Source: Streptomyces sp. ISL-36
Lineage (GTDB): Bacteria; Actinomycetota; Actinomycetes; Streptomycetales; Streptomycetaceae
Length of the DNA stretch: 64,000 nt
NCBI RefSeq assembly: GCF_018614205.1
Contig: NZ_JAGGOS010000024.1
Coordinates: 19,371 to 83,370 of the forward strand
Direction of reading: 5' to 3'
Shown here: piece after piece, positions 33,016-40,447 of the stretch
How positions within the stretch are numbered: position 1 is the first letter of the stretch
Layout: each line of letters begins with the position of its first letter
The notes under the pieces: generated by a model
Told to the model about the DNA's origin: nothing
Seen by the model: only the letters and a program-made list of their open reading frames with translations
Database searches by the model: none
Position numbers and translations under genes: made by a program

Positions 33016-33339
33016 ATGCCGTACGGCCTGGTAGTTCGCTTCACCGCACGGGACGCGGCTGCGGCCGCAGCGTTTGACCAACTCGCTGCCGAGACCCTGG
33101 AAGAGATCAAGGCGGACGAGCCCGGGACGCTGGTATACGTCAGCCACGTGCCGGTTGGAGAGCCGACCACCCGCGTCATCTACGAGCTCTACGAGGACCG
33201 CGACGCCTTCCTCCGACACGAGGAACAGCCGCACGTGAAGCGGTTCCTGGCCGAACGTGAGCAGTACCTGACCAACACCGAGGTGACGTTCCTCGATGAG
33301 GTGGCCGGCAAGCGGCCTGCATCTTCACAGGAGAGGTAG
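33016..33339 (+). CDS. Antibiotic-biosynthesis-monooxygenase-fold protein
   Basis: 107 residues from the ATG 33016, with a near-ideal GAGGAGGAA ribosome site. MPYGLVVRFTARDAAAAAAF, a long helix, then TLVYVSHVPVGEPTTRVIYE and the helix RDAFLRHEEQPHVKRFLAE are the ABM ferredoxin-like dimer fold. Members include quinol monooxygenases, haem-degrading enzymes and many of unknown substrate. The next gene starts within its stop codon (TAGTG), so it works with or is controlled by the XRE-TPR regulator. Confidence 0.8.
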   Translation: MPYGLVVRFTARDAAAAAAFDQLAAETLEEIKADEPGTLVYVSHVPVGEPTTRVIYELYEDRDAFLRHEEQPHVKRFLAEREQYLTNTEVTFLDEVAGKRPASSQER

Positions 33340-34583
33340 TGACGGACGATCAGCAGCGGGCCTTCGGCCGGCGCGTCAAGGAGTTCCGCAAAGCGGCAGG
33401 CCTTGACCAGCAGGACCTGGCTGCGCGCCTCGGCAAGTCCGCGAGCTGGGTGTCACAAGTGGAGCGCGGGCTGATTCCCGTGCGGAAGCTGGACATACTG
33501 CGCCACCTTGCTAATCAGCTCGGTGTGGCCCTCCACAAGCTCGAGCCTTCCCTGCCGACGGCAGAGCCGCAGGAGCCACCGGAGCCGGCCTCGATCAACG
33601 ATCTGGATGGGGCTCGGCTGCTGATCTCCGGTCACCCTGCCTTGGACGTCCTGCTCCCCAGTAGGGCGCAGAGCTACGAGCAGCCCGTTTCCGTGGCGGA
33701 CCTCGCCCGCCGCGTCGACACAGCTTGGGAACTGGCCCATCGCTCGGAATTCGCTCGCCTCACGACCGAGCTGCAGACGTTGGTGCCAGCCCTCGAGCGT
33801 GCCGTCAGGACCTCCGGCGGTGACGATCGCGTGGCGACCCTGCGCCTCCTGGCCCGCACCTACCAGGCGCTGTCGGCATCATTCGTCCGTCAGGATGAGG
33901 CCGATGCCGCGTGGCTCGCCGCCGACAGGGCGATCGGAGCAGCCGAGGCCTCCGGCCAGCCGCTTGAGGTATGCGCGGGGATCTTCCGCCTCGCGCACGC
34001 CTTCGTCCGGCTCAAGCACCTCGACCAGGCAGAGCACGCCGCGCTGTCTGCGCTCCAGACGCTCCGCAATCACCTGGCCGACCGCTCGCCGAGCCCAGAG
34101 GAGAGTTCCATCCTCGGGTCTCTGCACCTGGTGCTGGCCCTGGTTCACTCCCGGGCTGGCAGGCGCATCGGTGCGAAGGCCGACATCGAGGCCGCCAGAA
34201 AGGTTGCCCAGGCAATGGGCGCCGATCGCAACGACTTCGACCTTGAGTTCGGCCCGACCAACGTAGAGATCCAAGCGGTCGCCACCAATGTCGAGCTCGG
34301 CGACGCTGGCGAGGCCATCGACATTGGGGAGGCGCTCGACACCAGCGGCCTGTCACCCGAGCGGCAGGCACGGCTGCTGATGGACCTCGGTCGGGCCTAT
34401 GTCCAGCGCCGGCAGACGGGAGAGGCGCAGGATTGCCTCCTTCGTGCCGAGGAGCTCGCGCCGGAGATGCTGCGCTCGCATACGGCAGCCCGAGCCGCAA
34501 TCCGGGAGCTAGTCCTGATCAGCGGCGAATCGGCGTCTACGGAGTTGCTCGAGCTCGCCGAACGAGCCGACGCCGACGGCTAG
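33339..34583 (+). CDS. XRE-family regulator with TPR domain
   Basis: 414 residues from the GTG 33339. The N-terminal HTH is clear (FGRRVKEFRKAAGLDQQDLA, ARLGKSASWVSQVERGLIPV). From ~residue 120 helical repeats follow (ALERAVRTSGGDDRVATLRL, ADAAWLAADRAIGAAEASGQ, ARLLMDLGRAYVQRRQTGEA), a TPR superhelix. This is the architecture of regulators that sense a peptide or small ligand through the TPR part. It overlaps the monooxygenase gene by one base. The phased repeats at 32881-32958 are a likely operator. Confidence 0.8.
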   Translation: MTDDQQRAFGRRVKEFRKAAGLDQQDLAARLGKSASWVSQVERGLIPVRKLDILRHLANQLGVALHKLEPSLPTAEPQEPPEPASINDLDGARLLISGHPALDVLLPSRAQSYEQPVSVADLARRVDTAWELAHRSEFARLTTELQTLVPALERAVRTSGGDDRVATLRLLARTYQALSASFVRQDEADAAWLAADRAIGAAEASGQPLEVCAGIFRLAHAFVRLKHLDQAEHAALSALQTLRNHLADRSPSPEESSILGSLHLVLALVHSRAGRRIGAKADIEAARKVAQAMGADRNDFDLEFGPTNVEIQAVATNVELGDAGEAIDIGEALDTSGLSPERQARLLMDLGRAYVQRRQTGEAQDCLLRAEELAPEMLRSHTAARAAIRELVLISGESASTELLELAERADADG

Positions 34584-34991
34584 CCCACCCGCTCACAGCC
34601 GGCGGCGCGTCATCGGACTGCTGCCGTTCAGCCGAAGAGGAGAATGCCCACCATGCCCGTCAAGATCCCCCCATGAATGACCAATGGCCGCCCTGCGGAC
34701 ACAGGAACGGCCATCAAGCGACTCCCCAGCCTGGCAGCAACCGGAGTCGTGGTCAGCGCGGTGACCGCGCCGGGTGCCTCGGACACGAGCCCGTCTGGTC
34801 ACCTACCCATCAGAATAGACGGCGTCACCAGGAGAAGCCCAGCACGGGCCCCACTCTGGTGCTCCGCGTCACCTTGATCAGCTGATCCACGGCTCCCTAC
34901 CAAGGGACCGTACGTGTCAAACCTGCACCACCTCGCCGCGGCCACGGCCGCGCACTCCGGCGACTTTCACGATCTCCGGCCTGGCGCCCCC
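34584..34991 (+). other. Gap with short frames after the XRE-TPR gene
   Basis: This part of the 546-bp gap has no sure gene. Behind GAAGAGGAG lies a ten-codon frame (MPTMPVKIPP, 34641-34673 region). It stops within the ATG of other frames, one of which (34677-34877) could encode a 66-residue peptide with a signal-like N-terminus. GC at third positions is only moderate. The remainder up to 34991 shows nothing further. Confidence 0.4.
34677..34877 (+). CDS. Possible secreted pro-peptide
   Basis: 66 residues. After MTNGRPADTGTA comes IKR, then the hydrophobic run LPSLAATGVVVSAVTAPGAS, which looks like a secretion signal, then a polar tail. Peptide genes directly after HTH-TPR regulators are typical of RRNPP-type peptide signalling. 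There is no own ribosome site and coding bias is weak, so this may be chance. Confidence 0.25.
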   Translation: MTNGRPADTGTAIKRLPSLAATGVVVSAVTAPGASDTSPSGHLPIRIDGVTRRSPARAPLWCSASP

Positions 34992-35132
34992 GGCTTGCCC
35001 GGACAGGGCTTGCCCAGCCTGCCCAGAGATGGGCAAGCCTCTCACCTGCTCTTTCCGTGTTCTGGGCAAGCCTTCGGGCAAGCCCGGGTGAGCAGTGTTC
35101 ACGGCACAACATCCACTAGGAGGTGTGCCGTG
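34992..35132 (+). promoter_or_regulatory. Leader A: GGCTTGCCC repeats plus RBS-spanning inverted repeat
   Basis: GGCTTGCCC occurs at 34992 and 35007. Its reverse complement GGGCAAGCC occurs at 35031, 35064 and 35076. The inverted repeat CACGGCAC (35100-35107) / GTGCCGTG (35125-35132) encloses AGGAGG in its loop, and its right arm contains the GTG start at 35130. The last ~100 bp align without gaps to leader B (55584-55690). Confidence 0.7.
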
Positions 35133-35243
35133 CTCGACTGCGGACCGACGCAGACGTCACATCACGCAGAGATCAGCCGCCGGCGGGCGCCCAGGCGGCG
35201 GAGCCTTCCCATGCCCATCACGGCGGCGGGGAGGTGCGCATGA
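35130..35243 (+). CDS. Leader peptide of the replication operon
   Basis: A 37-residue frame from the GTG 35130 (MLDCGPTQTSHHAEISRRRA ... ITAAGRCA), ending with an ATGA overlap onto the rep-like gene. AGGAGG precedes the start at the proper distance. The first residues, LD, and the DNA around them match the start of the gene at 55683. The very basic peptide has no domain; it may exist to couple translation of the rep-like gene to the leader hairpin. Confidence 0.5.
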   Translation: MLDCGPTQTSHHAEISRRRAPRRRSLPMPITAAGRCA

Positions 35244-36421
35244 CTCGGCCCAGCGTTCCGCGCCCGACCAACGCGCGTGCGCTCGATGAGCACGGCGTCG
35301 TCGTTCGCGGTGCTGAGCCTGCGCCCGCGACCACGGTCATGCGGGGCATGGTCTACGGCTCGGGCCTGACCCACGCACTGGACTACGTCGTGTTGCTGCA
35401 CACGCTCTTCCGCCTGGAGGAGAACCAGGCCTTCACCCCGAAGGACATCTGGCGGGACCTGCAGGAGGAGGGTGTGCGCTCGGCGAAGAACGCCAATGAG
35501 CTGGTAGGGCGGGACGCGGTGTACGAGTCGTTCAACCGCCTGATCGATGCCAAGTTCATTCGCCGCGTCACGGTGGGCGGCGCCCCGGGGCGGTTCGGGA
35601 AAGTGCGCTACGAGCTGTACCGGCAGCCGGCGTACAACCCCGACTTCGCCCCACCGAAGGAGCCGTGGGAGCCCCAGGAAGACCCGAACTTCCCCCACGC
35701 CACCGAGCCGCTTCCTGGAACGCCGGACGCGGACAAAGCGGACGGTAAAACCGCAGGTCGCACCGCTTCCCGGAACGCCGGAACCGGGAAAGCCGTATCC
35801 GGCGTTCCGGGAAGCGGTCGGAAGCGCATTCCCGCAGGTCGGACCGCGTCCGGCGTTCCGGGAAGCGGTCATGCTCTCCCCCCCACACCCCCCAGGGGGG
35901 AGGAAGGAACCTCCCCCTCCGAAAAGCAGGCGCCTGCGGCGCCGGGCGGGGAGGGCAGCACCGTCCGGCTCGCGTCGGAAGAGCAGGTGCAGGCTGCGTC
36001 CGAGTTTCTGATGGAGCTGAAGCGACCGTGGGCTGTGGGCCGAAAGCTCGGCAAGACCCTGGGTGCCGAACTCGCCGAGGCGCTGCTCGAGACGGGGTGG
36101 GAGCTGGACGCCTCGCTGGCGCTGTGGCTGTGCCGCACCGAGGACGGCAAGAAGGCTCCCGACAACCACAAGGCAGTGCTCCGTCACCGGATCGAGCAGC
36201 TGGAGCGCCGGTCCAGCATCTTCCCGCCCGCCGGTGCCACTGAAGCGGGGGGCTCGATCCCGTCCGCGCGGCTTGCCATTCCCGACTGGTGCGGGGAGTG
36301 CAACCGGGGCGAGCGCCCGCGGACGCTGATGGAGCGGCTGATCGATGTCGGCGATGACGAGCAGCAGCGCTGCCCGAAGTGCCATCCCGCAGTGGCCGGA
36401 CGATCGCAGCCGTCCGAGTAG
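35240..36421 (+). CDS. Replication initiator-like protein (Rep1 position) with internal iterons
   Basis: 393 residues from the ATG 35240 (GGCGGGGAGG upstream). Residues ~40-130 look like a winged helix (THALDYVVLLHTLFRLEENQ, AFTPKDIWRDLQEEGVRSAK, VYESFNRLIDAKFIRRV). A Pro/Gly linker follows (~150-225), whose DNA contains four 20-bp iterons. A helical domain comes next (RPWAVGRKLGKTLGAELAEA), then a C-terminal zinc ribbon (CGECNRGE ... CPKCHP). It precedes a DnaB-type helicase, as rep1-rep2 do in Streptomyces linear plasmids such as pSLA2. Inferred role: origin binding and helicase loading. Confidence 0.65.
   Translation: MTRPSVPRPTNARALDEHGVVVRGAEPAPATTVMRGMVYGSGLTHALDYVVLLHTLFRLEENQAFTPKDIWRDLQEEGVRSAKNANELVGRDAVYESFNRLIDAKFIRRVTVGGAPGRFGKVRYELYRQPAYNPDFAPPKEPWEPQEDPNFPHATEPLPGTPDADKADGKTAGRTASRNAGTGKAVSGVPGSGRKRIPAGRTASGVPGSGHALPPTPPRGEEGTSPSEKQAPAAPGGEGSTVRLASEEQVQAASEFLMELKRPWAVGRKLGKTLGAELAEALLETGWELDASLALWLCRTEDGKKAPDNHKAVLRHRIEQLERRSSIFPPAGATEAGGSIPSARLAIPDWCGECNRGERPRTLMERLIDVGDDEQQRCPKCHPAVAGRSQPSE
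35708..35868. repeat. Candidate oriV iterons inside the rep-like gene
   Basis: CCGCTTCCCGGAACGCCGGA at 35763 and (one mismatch) 35708; its reverse complement at 35798 and 35849. Because copies are in both orientations they encode different peptides, so the conservation is at DNA level. GCAGGTCG also recurs beside two of them (35754, 35835). Confidence 0.7.
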
Positions 36422-36497
36422 AGACCTGAAAACGCCGCGACGGCCGGTAGTCCCGTGGAAAGGCCCGGCCGTCGCACAGACACCCGAAGGAGTCATC

Positions 36498-37931
36498 TTG
36501 AGTATCCCCCAGACCTTCCGGCCTGAGCCCCGATCGGCCGACGACGCGCACAGCTACGGAGAGGAAGCGTTCGAGCCCGCCCGCGAGGACAAGCGGGCGC
36601 CGGCCGACTTCGAGCGCGTTCCGCCGCAGGACGTCGGCGCGGAGCAGTGCGTCCTGGGCGGCATGCAGCTGTCCAAGGACGCCATCGCCGACGTCACAGA
36701 GGTGCTGCGGGGCAGCCGCGACTTCTACCGGCCGGCTCACGCGTTGATCTACGACGCCATCCTGGACATGTACGGCCGGGGTGAGCCGGTCGACCCGATC
36801 ACGCTGGCGGCCGAGCTGCAGAAGTCCGGCAGCCTGGACCGCATTGGTGGGGCTTCCTACCTGCACACCCTGGTCCAGTCGGTTCCGACTGCGGCGAACG
36901 CTGCGTACTACGCCGGAATCGTTCGCGAACGTGCGGTGTTCCGCGGCCTGGCCGAGGCCGGCACGAGGATCACGCAGTGGGGATTCGCTTGTGAGGGCGA
37001 CCCTGCGGAGACTGCCGACCGCGCCCAGGCCGAGCTGTTTGCGGTCGTCGAGCAGGGCACCAAAGGGGATCCGCAGTCACTTGCCGACACTGCGCTCGAT
37101 GGGCTGGCCGCCCTCGAAGAGCGCGCGAAGCAGGGGGCTGGCCTGCGTGGCCTAGGGACAGGCTTCATGGACCTGGACAGCGTCACGTCCGGGCTGATGC
37201 CGGGCCAAATGGTGATCGTTGCTGCACGTCCGAGCCTCGGCAAGAGCACGTTCGCCCTCGACATCGCGCGGAACGTCTCGATCAAGGAGAAGATCCCGTC
37301 CGCGTTCTTCTCCCTGGAGATGTCGCGCCAGGAGCTCACCGACCGCACGTTCTCCGCCGAGGCCGGCATCGCGTTCCACCACGTCAAGTCCGGTGAGATG
37401 ACCGACGAGGACTGGGACCGGCTGGCCCGGCGAATGCCGGACATCCAGAGCGCTCCCCTGTTCATCGACGACACCGAGGACATGACGGTGATGGAGATCC
37501 GGGCCAAGGCCCGCAAGCTCAAGCAGCGCCACGGAATCAAACTGGTGGTCATCGACTACGTGCAGCTGCTGCGCCACGGTGGCCGCCAGGCCGAGAACCG
37601 ACAGCAGGAGGTCACCGAGATCTCGCGGAACATCAAGCTCATGGCGAAGGAGCTGGGGGTGCCCGTCATCGCCCTCTGTCAGCTCAACCGCGGTCCCGAG
37701 CAGCGCACTGACAAGAAGCCCCAGGTTTCAGACCTACGCGAAAGTGGGTCGCTGGAGCAGGACGCCGACATCGTCATCCTCATCCACCGGGAGGATGCAT
37801 ACGAAGCCGATTCGCCGCGTGCAGGCGAGACCGACCTGATCCTGGCGAAGCACCGCGGTGGCCCGAAGTGCACGATCACAGTTGCCGCGCAGCTCCACAT
37901 GTCTCGGTTCAAGGACATGGCGCAGGCCTAG
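36498..37931 (+). CDS. DnaB-type replicative helicase (Rep2 position)
   Basis: 477 residues from the TTG 36498, chosen for GAAGGAG seven bases upstream. The N-terminal domain (PPQDVGAEQCVLGGMQLSKD, FYRPAHALIYDAILDMYGRG) and RecA-like motor (Walker A ARPSLGKSTFA, Walker B LVVIDYVQLL, then LCQLNRGPEQR and SGSLEQDADIV) are complete. It unwinds DNA 5' to 3' at the plasmid fork. The usual length is ~450-470. It lies 76 bp after the rep-like gene and 3 bp before the next gene, in one operon with the telomere-like genes. Confidence 0.92.
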   Translation: MSIPQTFRPEPRSADDAHSYGEEAFEPAREDKRAPADFERVPPQDVGAEQCVLGGMQLSKDAIADVTEVLRGSRDFYRPAHALIYDAILDMYGRGEPVDPITLAAELQKSGSLDRIGGASYLHTLVQSVPTAANAAYYAGIVRERAVFRGLAEAGTRITQWGFACEGDPAETADRAQAELFAVVEQGTKGDPQSLADTALDGLAALEERAKQGAGLRGLGTGFMDLDSVTSGLMPGQMVIVAARPSLGKSTFALDIARNVSIKEKIPSAFFSLEMSRQELTDRTFSAEAGIAFHHVKSGEMTDEDWDRLARRMPDIQSAPLFIDDTEDMTVMEIRAKARKLKQRHGIKLVVIDYVQLLRHGGRQAENRQQEVTEISRNIKLMAKELGVPVIALCQLNRGPEQRTDKKPQVSDLRESGSLEQDADIVILIHREDAYEADSPRAGETDLILAKHRGGPKCTITVAAQLHMSRFKDMAQA

Positions 37932-37934
37932 GGG

Positions 37935-40193
37935 ATGACACACATGGACAACAAGACGTACACCGAGGGCCTGGCCAAGCTCCGCGAGGTGCGGGACGAG
38001 ATCAAGCCGCTTGAGCGGCAGCTCGCGAAGATCCAGGGCGAGCTCGCCAAGTTGGCGACCCGGCGAGACCAGAAGATCGAGGAGCTGGGAGTATTCGAGA
38101 AGGCCAAGGCCGACCGCATCGCGACGTCCGCCGGCGTTTCGGTGATCGACGTCGTCGCCCTGGTGCCCTCTCTCGGCCCACAGGAGCCCGTCAGCGCGCC
38201 CGAGGAGGCTGCGTCGACCGATTCCGCCATCGGAGATCGCTCGGAGCGGCAGGCGGCCGCACAGCCGATCAAGGAACCGGCTGGTGCCCCCGCGCCCGAC
38301 CTGCGACGCCAGGGCCTGGAGGACAAGGACAGGGCAGCGGCGCTCACCCGGCTGCGCGAAGCAGCGGCTGACGGCGCGTTCGACCTGGACGCGCTTGACG
38401 AGCCCGCCTCCGCCACGGCGGCCGCCCCCTCCCACGCGCCGACCGCTCCGACAGCGGTGGCGTCGGCCGGGGAGCAGGAGCGGGAGCTGCCGTCGATTCC
38501 CGAGGGCGCTGCTGGTGACCGCTGGATCTACGCCGAGCCGACCCTGACCTCGAAGAGGCCCAACTTCAAGCAGGCCACTCGTCAGATGGCCTTCCTGGAC
38601 ACCGCGACCGGCATGCTCGTCTGGCAGGCCGGCACGGTCACCCTGGACCTGGGGAGCGCGAGCGTCGCCGAGATCCTCACCGCCGTGTACGCGACGGTCC
38701 CCGCGGACGTGGAGCGCATCTACATCACCGCCGGTGACCCGTGGCACCAGGACGCCGGGCGCCACCAATTCCTCAAGGACGCGGTGGCCCAGTGGCTCAA
38801 CGGGCCGCTGCCGGAGGGGTGGCAGGTCGAGTCCTCGCGCGGCAAGGACCGGCAGGCCGGGCACCTGGTCCACCCCCGCAACCCGGTGGGCCGCTGGCAG
38901 CGCGGCAAGGACCAGCACACCGAAATCCGCAGTGTGGGCGAGTGGTTCGACCCGGCCGGCGCCGACCCGGCCACAGTCCGCGCCGCCTTCGTCGAGCTGT
39001 GGAAGGCTCTGCGCCGGCACTGGGACGACGTCGTGCTGATGGGTTCGCCGTCGCAGACCGGCCGGGACCTGTGGTCGCGGACCATCCCCGCCAAAGCCGG
39101 CGCGAAGTGGGCGGACGGCTACCCGGTCATGTCGCAGGAGATCCGCGGCCTGCTGCACGCCACCGCCGGGCAGGGCCGCACCGAGCTGATCACGCCGCCG
39201 CGCGTGCCGGAGCGGGTGCCCGGCTGGTACGAGGCCGACCGCACCTTCGCCTACGCCAAGCACACCTGGACCAGCGGGGTCGGCGTGCCGCAGCGGGTGA
39301 CCGCGGCCGCGTTCGCGGCCATGAGCGAGAAGGAGCAGGCCGACGCACTGTTCTCCCCCAGCCACTGGCAGGTGCGGGTGACCATCCCGAGGGACTGGAA
39401 TCACGTCGGTCTCCTGCCCGCGCCGGCGCCCGGGGAGCGGTCCTGGCACTACCCGTACGAGGGCGGCCGCACCTTCACCACCTGGGCGGGCGGCGCCGAG
39501 GTCAACCTGGCGCTGCGCAACCCGCTCCAGCCGTGGCGGATCGAGATCCTGGACGGCCTGGTCTGGGAGAAGGGCGACCCGCTCAAGGACTGGTCGAACA
39601 AGCTGAAGGACGCGTGGCGTTCGCTGCGTGCCCTGGGCGAAGTACACGGCGATGAGCAGCAGCGGCAGGCCGCGCGCCTGGCGTCCCGCGCGGTCCGCAG
39701 CATCCTGCTGTACGGGATCGGCACGTTCGCGCAGCGGCCGCGTATCACCACCGGTTCGCTCGAGCTCGGCGCCGGCGGCGAGGTCCCTGAGATCCCGGAC
39801 GGTGCCCGGCTGACCGGCCTGACGGACACGCACGTCACCTGGGAGCGCAACGGCGGCTTCGCCCGTGACCCGTACGCGCACCCGGAGTGGGCGGCCGGCG
39901 TGTGGTCGGCGGCGCGGGCCGCGTTGCTGTCCGGCCCGACCGGCACGAAGGATCCGGAGACGGGTAAGCCCGCCCGCGCCGGTGCGCTGCACCTGCCTGC
40001 GGGGTCGATCCTCGCGTTCCGCACCGATGCCATTTACAGCTCGGTGCGCCCTGAGTGGCCGTACAGCGGTGAGCCGGGCGATTACCTGCTCAAGGGCGCC
40101 ATGTCCTGGGAGCAGACGACCCCCACCACTGATGAGGAGTTCTACGTGCTGCAGGCCCTCGGCCGGCAGGCCCTGGAGGCGGAGGAGCTGTGA
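37935..40193 (+). CDS. Tap/Tac-like telomere-associated protein, B-family-polymerase-like
   Basis: 752 residues. A coiled N-terminus (RQLAKIQGELAKLATRRDQK) and disordered linker precede a ~550-residue domain. Blocks such as MAFLDTATGMLVWQAGTVTL, YEADRTFAYAKHTWTSGVGV, EVNLALRNPLQPWRIEILDG, VRSILLYGIGTFAQRPR and LAFRTDAIYSSVRPEWP fall in the same order as blocks of Streptomyces Tap (739 residues), which itself looks like a family B polymerase; RTDAIYSS sits where polymerases have DTD. Tap/Tac binds telomere DNA and recruits the terminal protein. Alignment was by eye from recall, so the call is tentative. Confidence 0.5.
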   Translation: MTHMDNKTYTEGLAKLREVRDEIKPLERQLAKIQGELAKLATRRDQKIEELGVFEKAKADRIATSAGVSVIDVVALVPSLGPQEPVSAPEEAASTDSAIGDRSERQAAAQPIKEPAGAPAPDLRRQGLEDKDRAAALTRLREAAADGAFDLDALDEPASATAAAPSHAPTAPTAVASAGEQERELPSIPEGAAGDRWIYAEPTLTSKRPNFKQATRQMAFLDTATGMLVWQAGTVTLDLGSASVAEILTAVYATVPADVERIYITAGDPWHQDAGRHQFLKDAVAQWLNGPLPEGWQVESSRGKDRQAGHLVHPRNPVGRWQRGKDQHTEIRSVGEWFDPAGADPATVRAAFVELWKALRRHWDDVVLMGSPSQTGRDLWSRTIPAKAGAKWADGYPVMSQEIRGLLHATAGQGRTELITPPRVPERVPGWYEADRTFAYAKHTWTSGVGVPQRVTAAAFAAMSEKEQADALFSPSHWQVRVTIPRDWNHVGLLPAPAPGERSWHYPYEGGRTFTTWAGGAEVNLALRNPLQPWRIEILDGLVWEKGDPLKDWSNKLKDAWRSLRALGEVHGDEQQRQAARLASRAVRSILLYGIGTFAQRPRITTGSLELGAGGEVPEIPDGARLTGLTDTHVTWERNGGFARDPYAHPEWAAGVWSAARAALLSGPTGTKDPETGKPARAGALHLPAGSILAFRTDAIYSSVRPEWPYSGEPGDYLLKGAMSWEQTTPTTDEEFYVLQALGRQALEAEEL

Positions 40194-40447
40194 ACGCTGA
40201 GGTGGCGTGGGGCGGAGAGTGGGAGCACCCCCAGTGCGGTGCCTCCGGCGAAGCGGTGTGGGACGACGAGGACACCGCGTCGTCCGGGCACGACTGCGGC
40301 CGCGACGGAGTGGTGACCTGGAGCGCCGAATGGGAGTGCCACGGTTGCGGCGCCGGCGGTGACGGCCAGTTCGGCGACGACACCACGACGTACGCCGATC
40401 ACGAGTGCGCCGAGGACGGAGGCGACGATGAGGGGGTGGCCGCGTGA
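40190..40447 (+). CDS. Small protein with duplicated zinc-like module
   Basis: 85 residues from the GTG 40190 (GTGA overlap). Two halves of ~32 residues repeat: WGGEWEHPQCGASGEAVWDD ... HDC and WSAEWECHGCGAGGDGQFGD ... HEC, each with Cys/His that could bind metal. It is very acidic. It is coupled to both the Tap-like gene before it and the terminal-protein-like gene after it, so it probably belongs to the same complex. Confidence 0.55.
   Translation: MNAEVAWGGEWEHPQCGASGEAVWDDEDTASSGHDCGRDGVVTWSAEWECHGCGAGGDGQFGDDTTTYADHECAEDGGDDEGVAA

Noticed and set aside
34992..35132. GGCTTGCCC repeats as a CRISPR array
   Set aside because: Repeats are 9 bp, occur in both orientations with uneven steps, and no cas genes are present.
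35880..35915. C-run/G-run hairpin as a terminator inside the rep-like gene
   Set aside because: It lies within a long coding frame that continues with good protein sequence, so it is more likely linker coding DNA.
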